Source of the DNA: Altericroceibacterium endophyticum
GTDB taxonomy: Bacteria > Pseudomonadota > Alphaproteobacteria > Sphingomonadales > Sphingomonadaceae
Assembly (NCBI RefSeq): GCF_009827595.1
Contig: NZ_WTYT01000001.1
Coordinates: 496,001-560,000 of the forward strand
Length of the DNA stretch: 64,000 bases
Direction of reading: 5' to 3'
The notes under the pieces are model-generated. The model was not told where the DNA came from. It made no database searches and saw only the letters and a list, made by a program, of their open reading frames with translations. A program made the position numbers and the translations under genes. Shown here in pieces: positions 28,675 through 38,060 of the stretch; within the stretch, counting starts at the first letter, position 1; the number at the start of each line of letters is the position of its first letter.

Positions 28675-29721
28675 ATGAAGATAAAAGCCCTTCTCTCGCT
28701 CTCGGTAATGACCGGCGCCCTCGCCCTTTCGGCCTGCGGCAGCAATGGCGGTGAGGCTACGCGCAATTCGATCCGCGCCGTTGGTTCTTCCACCGTTTAT
28801 CCTTTTGCAAAAGCTGTGGCTGAGAATTTCGCCCGCTCGCATCCCGATTTCACCTCTCCCATCATCGAATCGACCGGTACTGGCGGCGGCATGCAGCTGT
28901 TTTGTGGCGGTGTTGGTGTAGACACGCCTGATATGGTGAATGCTTCGCGCCGCATGAAGCCGGGTGAACTGGAAAAATGCATCGCCAATGGCGTCGACAA
29001 TGTGACCGAAATTCAGATTGGTCTCGATGGCATCGCATTCGCTGCGGCAAAGGACGGCATCGATATGAATTTGACGCCGGAACTGGTCTATCGCGCACTC
29101 GCTGCCAAGCCTTATGGCGAAGAACAGACGGCGAAGAACTGGTCGGACGTCGATTCCTCCCTGCCCGATCTTCCGATTCTGGTTTATGGCCCGCCTTCTA
29201 CGTCCGGCACGCGCGATGCGCTCAAGGAACTCATTCTGGAAAAGGGCTGTGAAGCCAATCCGGACATGGAAGCGGTAAAGAGCCGCGATGAAGACGAATA
29301 TGACCAGATTTGCACCGAAGTCCGGTCCGATGGTTCCTATGTTGATCAGGGCGAGCAGGACAATCTGATCGTTCAGAAGATTGAAGGCAATCCGAATGCG
29401 GTTGGCGTATTCGGCTATTCCTATCTGGAAGAAAATGCCGATAAGGTTCGCGGCCTGCGCATGAACGGTGTGGAACCGACCTATGCCAATATCTCAAGCT
29501 TTGAATATCCCGGCGCGCGCCCGCTCTTCATTTACGTGAAGGACGCCCATCTTGATGCTATTCCCGGCCTTCGCGAATTCGTTGCTGAGTGGGCCAATTC
29601 GTGGAGCAAGGGTGGACCGCTGGCCAAGATTGGTCTGGTGGCAAACCCCGATGACGTCGCCGCAAAGAACGCCGCCGCCGCGAGTGAGTTTCCCTCACTC
29701 ACTGTCGAAGAACTGAAATAA
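28675..29721 (+). CDS. pstS: Phosphate ABC transporter substrate-binding protein PstS
   Basis: Binds phosphate outside the inner membrane for import by PstCAB; 348 aa. MKIKALLSLSVMTGALALSA ends in the lipobox LSAC, so the protein is probably lipid-anchored. The phosphate-binding segments are IRAVGSSTVYPFAKAVAENF (about residues 31-50), SPIIESTGTGGGMQLFCGGV and VYGPPSTSGTRDALKEL (about 173-189). ATG 28675 has GGAGACC before it; the open frame goes back to 28294 within phoR. The PHO box makes phosphate starvation induction very likely. Confidence 0.96.
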   Translation: MKIKALLSLSVMTGALALSACGSNGGEATRNSIRAVGSSTVYPFAKAVAENFARSHPDFTSPIIESTGTGGGMQLFCGGVGVDTPDMVNASRRMKPGELEKCIANGVDNVTEIQIGLDGIAFAAAKDGIDMNLTPELVYRALAAKPYGEEQTAKNWSDVDSSLPDLPILVYGPPSTSGTRDALKELILEKGCEANPDMEAVKSRDEDEYDQICTEVRSDGSYVDQGEQDNLIVQKIEGNPNAVGVFGYSYLEENADKVRGLRMNGVEPTYANISSFEYPGARPLFIYVKDAHLDAIPGLREFVAEWANSWSKGGPLAKIGLVANPDDVAAKNAAAASEFPSLTVEELK

Positions 29722-29736
29722 GGCGCTAATCACTTC

Positions 29737-31122
29737 ATGTCGCCAGCCATTCTGCTTCTGCTTGCGCTCGGGTTAGGTCTAGCCGGTTGGCTGGCCGCCC
29801 GTTCGCGTGCCTGGGGTTTCAAGCGTGCCGCACCGCAAGAAAGGCTGGCGGCATTACCGAGCTATTACGGTTGGTATGTCGCGCTTTGGATCGTGGTCCC
29901 GGTGCTGGTTTTCGTCGTAATCTGGACGATCATTTCACCGGGACTGATTACGCAATCGGTCCTTGCCACCCCTGCAGCCGATAAGTTGCCCGCCTTCGGA
30001 ATGCAGCGTCAGACGATGCTGGCCGAAGCAAGGGCGGTGGCGTCGGGCGCGGCTCAAGCGGTGTTCAATCCTGAAGCACGCGCTTTGATTGAACCATATC
30101 GCGATGCGCTCAACCGCTATAACGCGATCGGGATTGCGGCCACTCTGATTATCGGATTTCTGGGCGGTGCCTGGGCCTTCATGCGGGTTAAGCCCGATTT
30201 CAGGGCTCGGACCCGCGTTGAACGCGTGGTCATGGCCGCATTGCTGCTCGCCTCGCTGGTGGCCATTCTGACCACGCTGGGCATATTTGTCAGTCTGGTG
30301 TTTGAAACCATTCGTTTCTTCGGGATGGTCAATCCGCTCGACTTCCTGTTCGGCACCCATTGGGGACCGGACCCGATGAGCAGCGCACAAAACCCCGACC
30401 CCACGCGGTATGGCGCGCTGCCTCTGTTCTGGGGCACGATCTTCATCGGCGCGATTATCGCCATGATCGTGGCGATCCCGTTGGGTATGATGAGCGCGAT
30501 CTATCTGACGCAATATGCCAACCCGCGCTGGCGCAAATGGCTGAAGCCATTGCTCGAAATTCTCGCTGGCGTGCCAACCGTGGTCTATGGCTATTTCGCC
30601 GCGCTGACCGTGGCGCCCTTCATCCGCGATCTGGCGATCTCCGTCGGCATATCCAACGCGTCGAGCGAAAGCGCTCTGGCTGCCGGTTTGGTGATGGGTG
30701 TGATGATCATTCCCTTCGTCTCCTCGATGGCCGATGATTCGATTGCCGCCGTTCCGCAAAGCATGCGTGATGGCTCTCTCGCCATGGGCGCGACCCATTC
30801 AGAAACAATCCGCCGCGTGCTTATCCCGGCCGCCCTGCCCGGCATCGTTGCCGGTGTCATGCTGGCGATCAGCCGGGCAATCGGTGAAACCATGATTGTG
30901 GTCATGGCCGCCGGTGCTGCCGCCAATCTGACGGCCAACCCGCTGGAAGCGATGACTACAGTCACCTTCCAGATCGTTGCCATGCTCACAGGCGAAGGCA
31001 GCTTCGATCATCCCGCGACGCTCAGCGCTTTTGCGCTTGGCTTTGTTCTTTTCCTCGTCACGCTGGCGCTCAACTTCTTTGCCCTGCGTGTCGTCAAGCG
31101 GTTCCGTGAAGCTTATGACTGA
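29737..31122 (+). CDS. pstC: Phosphate ABC transporter permease PstC
   Basis: Inner-membrane permease subunit, 461 aa, longer than the enteric protein because of an N-terminal extension (about 150 residues) with two or three extra hydrophobic segments. The ABC-permease domain starts near residue 225 (LFWGTIFIGAIIAMIVAIPL) and contains the EAA-like loop DGSLAMGATHSETIRRVLIP, ALPGIVAGVMLAISRAIGET. It starts 15 nt after pstS and overlaps pstA by 8 nt, so PstC and PstA are translationally coupled. Confidence 0.95.
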   Translation: MSPAILLLLALGLGLAGWLAARSRAWGFKRAAPQERLAALPSYYGWYVALWIVVPVLVFVVIWTIISPGLITQSVLATPAADKLPAFGMQRQTMLAEARAVASGAAQAVFNPEARALIEPYRDALNRYNAIGIAATLIIGFLGGAWAFMRVKPDFRARTRVERVVMAALLLASLVAILTTLGIFVSLVFETIRFFGMVNPLDFLFGTHWGPDPMSSAQNPDPTRYGALPLFWGTIFIGAIIAMIVAIPLGMMSAIYLTQYANPRWRKWLKPLLEILAGVPTVVYGYFAALTVAPFIRDLAISVGISNASSESALAAGLVMGVMIIPFVSSMADDSIAAVPQSMRDGSLAMGATHSETIRRVLIPAALPGIVAGVMLAISRAIGETMIVVMAAGAAANLTANPLEAMTTVTFQIVAMLTGEGSFDHPATLSAFALGFVLFLVTLALNFFALRVVKRFREAYD

Positions 31123-32368
31123 CGGCCATCTCCCTCCCACCCGCACAGCGGCTTTTGAAGCGCGGCTGAAGAAGCGCTACGCCGCCGAGCGACGTTTCAA
31201 ACTTGCCGGTCTCGGGGCCATCTTGTTTTCCATTACGGTGCTGGCGGTTCTGCTTGTCACCATGACTGTGAACGGCGTTGGCGGATTCCAGCGCGCAGAA
31301 TTGGCCGTGCCTGTCGATTTCAGCGATACCCCGCTTGCTCTGGACCCTTCACTCTCGCGCCGTGGCGATAAAATCCAATCACTGGAGCGTCAGGGATTGC
31401 CGGATATTATCGAAGCCAATGCCGAGAAGGCGCTGGGGAAAGATGGCGCGGCTGAGATAAGCAGTGATGCCTGGCGCGTCGCCGCCGACGATATCATTGT
31501 CAATCCCGGCCTGCTGGAACGCAGCGTAACGCTGAACCTTCCGACCAGCAAATCGCTGGCCTCGGCCTATTCCAGTGATGGACAGGTCGAGTTGCAGCCA
31601 CTTGCGCAGCGTCTTGCAGCTGAAGGCAAACTCGCCAATCACCTCGACCTCGGATTTTTGAGCCGCGCTGATGCCACCAACCCGCAAATGGTTGGCATAT
31701 GGGGTGCCCTAAAGGGTTCGATCCTGACAATGATCGTAACCCTCGCCCTGGCCTTTCCGATTGGTGTGCTAGCCGCGCTCTATCTTGAAGAATATGCGCC
31801 CAAAAATCGCTGGACCGATCTGATCGAGGTTTCGATCAACAATCTGGCCGCCGTCCCGTCGATCATTTTCGGCCTATTGGGTCTCGCCGTGTTCCTCGGT
31901 CTGTTCCCGCATTATCGCTCTGCCCCGCTGATCGGCGGTTTGACGCTCGCCTTGATGACCATGCCGGTGATCGTGATTTCAGGCCGTAATGCAATCAAGG
32001 CCGTTCCCCCGTCAATCCGCGATGGTGCTCTGGCCGTTGGTGCCAGCCCGGTTCAGGTCGTGTTTCATCATGTCCTGCCCCTCGCTCTGCCCGGTATCCT
32101 GACCGGTACCATCATCGGTATGGCCCGTGCGCTTGGGGAAACCGCGCCTTTGCTGATGATCGGCATGCGTGCTTTCGTGGCGACGCCGCCGGATGGCTTC
32201 ACATCACCTTCCACGGTCCTCCCGGTGCAGATCTTCCTGTGGTCGGATGAAATTGATCGCGGCTTTGTCGAACGTACTTCTGCCGCTATTATCGTACTTC
32301 TAGTATTCCTGCTGGTTATGAATGGCCTCGCCATCTACCTGCGCAACCGTTTCGAGAAAAAGTGGTGA
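31115..32368 (+). CDS. pstA: Phosphate ABC transporter permease PstA
   Basis: Second permease subunit, 417 aa, again with a long N-terminal and periplasmic extension (about residues 45-190, including [20 protein letters not shown]). The permease core begins at [20 protein letters not shown] and has [40 protein letters not shown]. Start ATG 31115 overlaps pstC (ATGACTGA); the open frame goes further back to 30977. Its stop overlaps the pstB start. Confidence 0.95.
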   Translation: MTDGHLPPTRTAAFEARLKKRYAAERRFKLAGLGAILFSITVLAVLLVTMTVNGVGGFQRAELAVPVDFSDTPLALDPSLSRRGDKIQSLERQGLPDIIEANAEKALGKDGAAEISSDAWRVAADDIIVNPGLLERSVTLNLPTSKSLASAYSSDGQVELQPLAQRLAAEGKLANHLDLGFLSRADATNPQMVGIWGALKGSILTMIVTLALAFPIGVLAALYLEEYAPKNRWTDLIEVSINNLAAVPSIIFGLLGLAVFLGLFPHYRSAPLIGGLTLALMTMPVIVISGRNAIKAVPPSIRDGALAVGASPVQVVFHHVLPLALPGILTGTIIGMARALGETAPLLMIGMRAFVATPPDGFTSPSTVLPVQIFLWSDEIDRGFVERTSAAIIVLLVFLLVMNGLAIYLRNRFEKKW

Positions 32369-33144
32369 CAGAACAGACCGCACAGACAGACGCCAAGATG
32401 CGTGCCCGCGACGTTTCCGTTTTCTATGGTGATAAGAAAGCGATCGATGCGGTTTCAATCGATATTCACACCGAATATGTCACCGCTTTCATCGGCCCCT
32501 CGGGCTGCGGAAAATCGACTTTCCTGCGCACGCTTAACCGCATGAACGATACGATCTCCAGCGCCCGCGTCGAAGGTCTGATCGAGCTGGAAGACGAAGA
32601 CATCTATCGCTCCGGCATGGATGTGGTCCAGCTGCGCGCACGGGTGGGCATGGTCTTTCAAAAGCCCAACCCCTTCCCCAAATCGATCTATGAAAACATC
32701 GCTTACGGTCCGCGCATTCATGGCTTGGCTGAAGGCAAGGCGGAACTCGATGCTATCGTCGAGAAAAGTCTGCGCCGCGCGGGCTTGTGGGAAGAAGTGA
32801 AAGATCGGCTGTCGGATTCAGGGACAGCTTTGTCCGGTGGTCAGCAGCAACGTCTTTGCATCGCACGGGCTATTGCCGTTGATCCGGAAGTTATCCTGAT
32901 GGACGAACCCTGCTCCGCGCTTGATCCGATCGCGACGGCCAAGATCGAGGAGCTGATTGATGAATTGCGCGGACGATATGCAATCGTCATCGTGACCCAT
33001 TCAATGCAGCAGGCTGCCCGCGTCTCCCAACGCACCGCCTTTTTCCATCTGGGAAAAATGGTGGAATATGGAGATACATCGGACATTTTCACCAATCCCC
33101 GTGAGGAACGGACCAAGGATTATATTACAGGCAGGTACGGTTGA
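32362..33144 (+). CDS. pstB: Phosphate ABC transporter ATP-binding protein PstB
   Basis: ATPase of the Pst importer, 260 aa (259 if the second GTG is used). Walker A is [20 protein letters not shown] (about residues 47-66), Q-loop [20 protein letters not shown], signature [17 protein letters not shown] (about 154-170), Walker [17 protein letters not shown] and H-loop [17 protein letters not shown]. Start is GTG at 32362 or 32365, both overlapping the pstA stop. Its stop is fused to the phoU start (TGATG). Confidence 0.98.
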   Translation: MVTEQTAQTDAKMRARDVSVFYGDKKAIDAVSIDIHTEYVTAFIGPSGCGKSTFLRTLNRMNDTISSARVEGLIELEDEDIYRSGMDVVQLRARVGMVFQKPNPFPKSIYENIAYGPRIHGLAEGKAELDAIVEKSLRRAGLWEEVKDRLSDSGTALSGGQQQRLCIARAIAVDPEVILMDEPCSALDPIATAKIEELIDELRGRYAIVIVTHSMQQAARVSQRTAFFHLGKMVEYGDTSDIFTNPREERTKDYITGRYG

Positions 33145-33806
33145 TGGCTGAACATACGGTCAAAGCATTCGATGAAGACATCACGCGCCTGCGCGGTCTG
33201 ATTGCGGAAATGGGTGGTCTTGCTGAAGTTGCGATCAGCGAATCCCTGCAGGCTCTGGTCAATGGTGACGAAGACCTGGCCAAGGAAGTCATCGCCCGCG
33301 ACAAGAAGCTCGACGCGCTGGAAAGCGAAGTCGATACGCTGGCCGTGCGCGTAATCGCCTTGCGTGCGCCCATGGCTGATGACCTTCGGGAAATCATTGC
33401 GGCGCTGAAAATCGCCGGTGTGGTTGAGCGGATTGGCGACTATTCCAAGAATATTGCCCGCCGCACTGGGCAGGTTGGCGGGCGCACCAATTTTGAACCG
33501 CTTACCCTGCTGCCTGCGATGGGCGAATTGGCGAGCGAAATGGTTCATGACGTCCTCACCGCTTACGCAGCCCGTGATCCGGTTCTGGCGCGTGAAGTGA
33601 TTGAACGCGATGAACGCGTCGATGCGTTTTACAACAGCATTTTCCGCAATCTGGTGAGCTACATGGTCGAAAATCCGGCCACAATCAGCACAGCGGCACA
33701 GCTGCTCTTTGTCGCCCGCAATATTGAGCGGATCGGCGACCATGCAACGAATGTGGCGGAAATGGTCCATTTCGCAGCAACAGGCTCTTATCCGCCCGAT
33801 CGGTGA
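33144..33806 (+). CDS. phoU: Phosphate signalling protein PhoU
   Basis: Negative regulator linking PstSCAB to PhoR, 220 aa. It has the usual pair of three-helix bundles with metal-binding motifs in VDTLAVRVIALRAPMADDLR, KIAGVVERIGDYSKNIARR (about residues 90-108) and the repeat RNIERIGDHATNVAEMVHF (about 193-211). ATG 33144 shares bases with the pstB stop, indicating coupling. It is followed by phoB after 72 nt. Confidence 0.97.
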   Translation: MAEHTVKAFDEDITRLRGLIAEMGGLAEVAISESLQALVNGDEDLAKEVIARDKKLDALESEVDTLAVRVIALRAPMADDLREIIAALKIAGVVERIGDYSKNIARRTGQVGGRTNFEPLTLLPAMGELASEMVHDVLTAYAARDPVLAREVIERDERVDAFYNSIFRNLVSYMVENPATISTAAQLLFVARNIERIGDHATNVAEMVHFAATGSYPPDR

Positions 33807-33878
33807 TCGCCATGCTACGACTTGTCGTATTCCGGTAACAATTTTGTGGTTAGGCAGTCACACGAAAGGAATTCAACG

Positions 33879-34568
33879 GTGTCTGCGCCCAAATTACTGC
33901 TGGTTGAAGATGATCAGGCCTTGGCCGAACTGCTGGAATATCGGTTCGAGAGCGAAGGCTATAATGTTCGTACAACGTCGGATGGCGATGAAGCTCTGGT
34001 GCTGGCATCGGAAGATACGCCGGACCTCGTCATCCTTGACTGGATGATCGAGGGGACGAGCGGCCTGGAAGTCTGCCGCCGCCTGCGGCGTGACAAGGCG
34101 ACAGCGGCTGTTCCGATCATCATGCTAACCGCCCGCGAGGCGGAGGATGATCGGGTTCGCGGACTGGATACCGGCGCTGACGATTATATCACCAAACCCT
34201 TTTCTCCCCGCGAATTACTCGCGCGTGTCTCAGCAGTGCTGCGCCGGGTTCGCCCGGCTCTGGCGGGGGAAAGTCTGGAAGTCGGTGATTTGAAGCTCGA
34301 TCCTGTCGCCCACCGCGTGGAGCGCCGCGGACAGCAGCTGCAAATCGGACCGACAGAATACCGTCTGCTGAAATTCTTCATGGAACATCCCCGCCGGGTC
34401 TTCTCCCGCGGGCAATTGCTCGACGCTGTCTGGGGTACGGGCAGTGAGATCGAAGAGCGCACCGTGGATGTGCATATCCGCCGGCTGCGCAAGGCGATCA
34501 CTATCGTGAACACGACCGATCCCATCCGCACCGTTCGTTCAGCCGGTTATGCGATGGAACCCGTCTAA
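33879..34568 (+). CDS. phoB: Phosphate regulon response regulator PhoB
   Basis: OmpR-class regulator that binds PHO boxes when phosphorylated by PhoR; 229 aa. Receiver domain residues 4-118: acidic pair in LLVEDDQALAELLEYRF, phospho-Asp in LVILDWMIEGTSGLEVC, and the Lys of DYITKPFSPRELLARV. The winged-helix domain (about 130-227) ends in EERTVDVHIRRLRKAI and IRTVRSAGYAMEP. Start is GTG 33879 after GAAAGGAA; the open frame goes back to 33822. Being last in the cluster, it is probably part of the positive feedback loop through the pstS PHO box. Confidence 0.96.
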   Translation: MSAPKLLLVEDDQALAELLEYRFESEGYNVRTTSDGDEALVLASEDTPDLVILDWMIEGTSGLEVCRRLRRDKATAAVPIIMLTAREAEDDRVRGLDTGADDYITKPFSPRELLARVSAVLRRVRPALAGESLEVGDLKLDPVAHRVERRGQQLQIGPTEYRLLKFFMEHPRRVFSRGQLLDAVWGTGSEIEERTVDVHIRRLRKAITIVNTTDPIRTVRSAGYAMEPV

Positions 34569-34577
34569 CCCAATATC

Positions 34578-35297
34578 CTAGCGACAAAAACTGAACGCCC
34601 GGCCTTCCTGATCCAGATGGAAATGGTCGGCATGGGCGTCATTGTAATCCGGTGACAAGACCGTTCCGAACGCGCCGCAGGCAGCATCGCGAATGTGCCT
34701 GAGAAACGCGGCTTTTTTGGGCTCATCCGGATTATCCCAATCGCGCAGTACGCTTATCCGCGTGCCGTCTTCCAGCACGAAACCGGCAATATCGATAGCA
34801 TTGCCGGTGGCATGTTCGCTCCAGCTACCACTCTTCCGCCCATAAATTCGTCGGCAATTATAGGTCCCGAGATGCTCCACACTGGCAACTGGCGACCCCA
34901 TGATGTCGCGGGCTGCGGGATTAAGGCTGCGCCGCTTCCACAATTCGAAACCGGCAGCGACAGCGCAGCTCATTTGCGGGCGAGCAGGCTGCAAGTTTTG
35001 GTCTGACACGACGATCCGGTCAGAACGACGGCACGCTCCCTCTCCCACCGGCTCCAGCGCTTCAAAAGCGATGTTGCTGCGCGTTAGTATCGCGCGACAC
35101 TCCTGAGGATCATCGCGTAAATCGGCAATCTTGCGCGCTGTTGCCCAGCCTGGCGGATCGTCAAGGCTGAGCGGACTCCACGGATTAAACTGCGGATTAT
35201 CGATCAGCCACACGCGCCCCGCCATGAAAAGCGCCCCCGTGATCAGGGCGATCAACGCCAGCCTGTCGAAACGAAAATTCTGAAACCAGTGCCCCAT
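34578..35297 (-). CDS. Extensin-like family protein
   Basis: 239 aa. An N-terminal hydrophobic anchor (residues about 12-32, LALIALITGALFMAGRVWLI) is followed by the extensin-like C-terminal domain known from many alphaproteobacteria: CRAILTRSNIAFEALEPVGE, PQMSCAVAAGFELWKR, HLGTYNCRRIYGRKSGSWSE and HATGNAIDIAGFVLEDG, ending with DAHADHFHLD. The His/Asp pattern (SEHATGNAIDI and HADHFHLD) resembles that of LAS-type zinc peptidases, so a peptidoglycan-related hydrolase role is possible; that is inference. It converges on phoB without a clear terminator between them. Confidence 0.88.
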   Translation of the reverse strand: MGHWFQNFRFDRLALIALITGALFMAGRVWLIDNPQFNPWSPLSLDDPPGWATARKIADLRDDPQECRAILTRSNIAFEALEPVGEGACRRSDRIVVSDQNLQPARPQMSCAVAAGFELWKRRSLNPAARDIMGSPVASVEHLGTYNCRRIYGRKSGSWSEHATGNAIDIAGFVLEDGTRISVLRDWDNPDEPKKAAFLRHIRDAACGAFGTVLSPDYNDAHADHFHLDQEGRAFSFCR

Positions 35298-35330
35298 GCA
35301 CCATTCAGCGAAGCAGGTGCCAAAACGATC

Positions 35331-36767
35331 CTACACGGCATGACAAAGTGCGGCTATTCGTCCGGCAATCACGGACAGATCATGCGCGAATGCTCTTCTC
35401 TGCTCAGCTTTTGCTGCGCCATCAAGCCGCAACAGATAGGACGGGTGCGTGGTAATCCACAATTCACTGCCATCATCCAGCGTCAAAGCCTGTGACCTTT
35501 CCCGAGCCACATTTACCGTTCTGCCAAGGAAACTACGGGCCGCGCTTGCCCCCAGAGCCACGGAGATTTTCGGACGGATCAGAGCTCTTTCACTTTCAAG
35601 CCACCAGCGGCAGGCATCCACTTCCTTTGCTGTTGGCGTTTGATGGATCCGGCGCTTGCCGCGTTGCGCAAATTTGAAATGCTTCACCGCATTGGTGCAA
35701 TACGCCTTTTCGCGTACGATACCCGCTTCACGCAGATACTCGTTCAGCAATTGACCGGCTGGACCAATGAACGGTCTGCCCGCCATTTCCTCCTGATCCC
35801 CCGGCTGTTCCCCCACGATCATGAGCACTGCATTCTGATTGCCTTCGCCCATGACCGCGCATGTGCCGAGCCCGCCAATGGGGCAATCACGGCACGCTGC
35901 AATTCCTTCAGCGATCCCGGTGAGAGTGTCCGGGCGCTTTCCAACCCGCCCAGCCCCCTCCGTCACCATGCGTGCTTCACGCGCCTGCGCCCCAGCGATC
36001 AGATCGGGAATAAGGGCCGCTTCGGGCATATTTTTCCAATATTTGCGCGGCATTTCCCGAAGCATCGCACCGATTTTCAATCGTGAGGGATTGAAGATCG
36101 AGGCATAATAGCTGCGCCACAGGTCTTCTGCTGCATCTCCTTGCGGCGCATCCTCGCGCCGGGCTGGAGGACCTTCCTGCAACATTTGACCGTCCCAGAG
36201 CAGCGAGCCGCCTGGTGTGAGAATGGACCAATTCATCGCGGCGAAGCGCTCAACAAAAAATCGCGCGTTGGCCCGCACAATATGATGACTGGGTTCAAAC
36301 CACGCCACAAAGCGGTTTTCTCCCTGCGCCTCATCAACGACGCGAAAGCGCAGAAATGCGCGCATCTTATGAATGTCACGCCGCACATGCCGCGCCCATT
36401 CATCCATCATGCGAATATCACCGTCGGTCCGGTCTTCCATTAATCGCGGTTCCGATTGCAGCCGCCACAAGACCTTATACAAAGTGCCGAAACGCCGCGG
36501 GTCGCTATGCAGGAAAGCCCGGCGAGCCAGATCCATATATCTCTTATTCGCCCGTACTGGACGGTTCGACGTTGGTGAAGGAAGTCTGGTCGCTACCGAG
36601 CCGAACAAATCGCCCGTCGCACCGTTTTCCTCCCATGAAATCCTCTCTGGCGAGATATCGGACTGAATTGCTTGTCTGGCCAGGTCTCGCCAATGATCGA
36701 AGTCCTGCAAATCATGGATCACAACCCTGTGATATTCTATTTTATCCGTGACTTGAGAGCCACTCAT
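35331..36767 (-). CDS. UdgX-type uracil-DNA glycosylase fused to DUF4130 domain
   Basis: 478 aa, two modules. Residues about 1-250 are the DUF4130 domain that usually accompanies the radical-SAM partner (RANKRYMDLARRAFLHSDPR, then ENRFVAWFEPSHHIVRANAR). Residues about 280-478 are a family-4-like UDG with cluster cysteines (CRDCPIGG and others), motif GEQPGDQEEMAGRPFIGPAG, TNAVKHFKF and HPSYLLR. The insert K371-R-R-I-H375-Q-T-P is the UdgX signature, in which this His forms a covalent bond with uracil-containing DNA. ATG 36767 overlaps the upstream radical-SAM stop (ATGA), so the two are one operon, apparently under a LexA box. Confidence 0.93.
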   Translation of the reverse strand: MSGSQVTDKIEYHRVVIHDLQDFDHWRDLARQAIQSDISPERISWEENGATGDLFGSVATRLPSPTSNRPVRANKRYMDLARRAFLHSDPRRFGTLYKVLWRLQSEPRLMEDRTDGDIRMMDEWARHVRRDIHKMRAFLRFRVVDEAQGENRFVAWFEPSHHIVRANARFFVERFAAMNWSILTPGGSLLWDGQMLQEGPPARREDAPQGDAAEDLWRSYYASIFNPSRLKIGAMLREMPRKYWKNMPEAALIPDLIAGAQAREARMVTEGAGRVGKRPDTLTGIAEGIAACRDCPIGGLGTCAVMGEGNQNAVLMIVGEQPGDQEEMAGRPFIGPAGQLLNEYLREAGIVREKAYCTNAVKHFKFAQRGKRRIHQTPTAKEVDACRWWLESERALIRPKISVALGASAARSFLGRTVNVARERSQALTLDDGSELWITTHPSYLLRLDGAAKAEQRRAFAHDLSVIAGRIAALCHAV

Positions 36768-38008
36768 GCAAAAAGCTCGAGCTGCTTTTCTGGCCGGCTG
36801 AGCAATTTTCGCAGGTCGGCCCGGTCTGTCAAAAGGCTCGGGCGCCAATCGACTGTGCAGATAAAGGGCCGGATTTTGGTGACCGACACCGTCAGCTTGG
36901 CCACATCGTCGAGCCGAAGACCGCGCTGACGCCTTGCGGCAATAATCTGATTGACCCCGCGCACTCCCAATCCGGGCACCCGCAGCAAATCCTCTCGTGC
37001 AGAACGGTTTACATCTACCGGAAATCGCTCCCGAAATTTTAGCGCCCACGCCAGTTTTGGATCAATATCCAGTGGCAAATTGCCATCGTCATCAGCGGCC
37101 TGCGCGATTTCACCAGCATTATAACCATAGAAACGCATCAACCAGTCCGATTGATACAGCCGATGCTCACGTATCAAAGGCGGTCGTTTAAGTGGCAGAA
37201 CAGCGCTCGCATCGGGTATCGGACTGAATGACGAATAATAAACCCTCCGCAAATTATGTGTTCCGTAAAGGCCGCTCGCTCGCTTGATGATATCGCTGTC
37301 ATTGGCTCCATCAGCTCCGACAATCATCTGGGTCGATTGTCCTGCTGGCGCAAAACGCGGCGCGTGGCGAAACCGCTTTCGGGCATCTTTCGCCTCGACA
37401 ATGGCCCGCCCCAGATCCCCCATCGCGCCTTCAATCTGGACGCGGTTTTTATCAGGAGCCAGACGCTTGAGCCCGGCATCGGTTGGCAATTCCACATTGA
37501 TCGACACACGATCGGCGTAAAGCCCAGCCCTTGCGACCAGTTCGCTTTCCGCCTCTGGAATAGTCTTGAGGTGTATGTAGCCACGAAAATCATTATCTTC
37601 ACGCAGGATACGCGCCGTTTCTATCAACAATTCCATAGTGTGGCTGGCATCTTTGATAATGCCTGAGGACAGGAAAAGCCCTTCGATATAATTCCGCCGA
37701 TAGAAGGTCAGCGTCAGATCGGCGACTTCCTGAGGCGTGAAACGTGCACGCTTCACATTCGAACTCTTGCGGTTGATGCAATAATGGCAGTCAAACACGC
37801 AATGATTTGTCAGCAGCAATTTGAGCAGCGAGATACAGCGGCCATCGGGCGCATAGGCATGACAAATGCCCATCCCTCGATCGGTTGACCCAAGCCCTTT
37901 GCCGCCGACGCTGTTGCGCTTTACCGATCCCGATGAGGCGCAGGATGCATCATATTTGGCGGCGTCAGCCAAAATTTCGAGACGTTCAAGAAGCGGTATT
38001 TGCACCAT
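36764..38008 (-). CDS. Putative DNA modification/repair radical SAM protein
   Basis: 414 aa, the UDG-linked radical-SAM family. The iron-sulfur motif is Cys70-VFD-Cys74-HY-Cys77 in LLTNHCVFDCHYCINRKSSN. The TIM-barrel part follows (LFLSSGIIKDASHTMELLIE, IHLKTIPEAESELVARAGLY). A helix-hairpin-helix at about residues 355-385 (LLRVPGLGVRGVNQIIAARR) suggests DNA binding. The reaction is unknown; the constant linkage to a UDG suggests repair or processing of a damaged base. Its stop overlaps the UdgX gene start. A GTTC-N7-GTTC LexA box lies 4-18 nt before the start codon. Confidence 0.93.
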   Translation of the reverse strand: MVQIPLLERLEILADAAKYDASCASSGSVKRNSVGGKGLGSTDRGMGICHAYAPDGRCISLLKLLLTNHCVFDCHYCINRKSSNVKRARFTPQEVADLTLTFYRRNYIEGLFLSSGIIKDASHTMELLIETARILREDNDFRGYIHLKTIPEAESELVARAGLYADRVSINVELPTDAGLKRLAPDKNRVQIEGAMGDLGRAIVEAKDARKRFRHAPRFAPAGQSTQMIVGADGANDSDIIKRASGLYGTHNLRRVYYSSFSPIPDASAVLPLKRPPLIREHRLYQSDWLMRFYGYNAGEIAQAADDDGNLPLDIDPKLAWALKFRERFPVDVNRSAREDLLRVPGLGVRGVNQIIAARRQRGLRLDDVAKLTVSVTKIRPFICTVDWRPSLLTDRADLRKLLSRPEKQLELFA

Positions 38009-38011
38009 ACC

Positions 38012-38026
38012 GTTCTTCTTATGTTC
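38012..38026 (-). promoter_or_regulatory. LexA (SOS) box of the radical-SAM/UdgX operon
   Basis: GTTCTTCTTATGTTC on the plus strand, i.e. GAAC-N7-GAAC on the coding strand, the direct-repeat SOS box of alphaproteobacteria. It lies 4-18 nt upstream of the radical-SAM ATG, and a TATAAA -10-like hexamer (38029-38034) sits right before it, so LexA would cover the transcription start. Confidence 0.75.
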
Positions 38027-38060
38027 TTTTTATACGCGCCGCAAGTTGGACATCATTGGT

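Noticed and set aside
33807-33878. Second PHO box before phoB (TTGTCGT and CGGTAAC)
   Set aside because: Only a weak match at the repeat spacing; it does not stand out from background.
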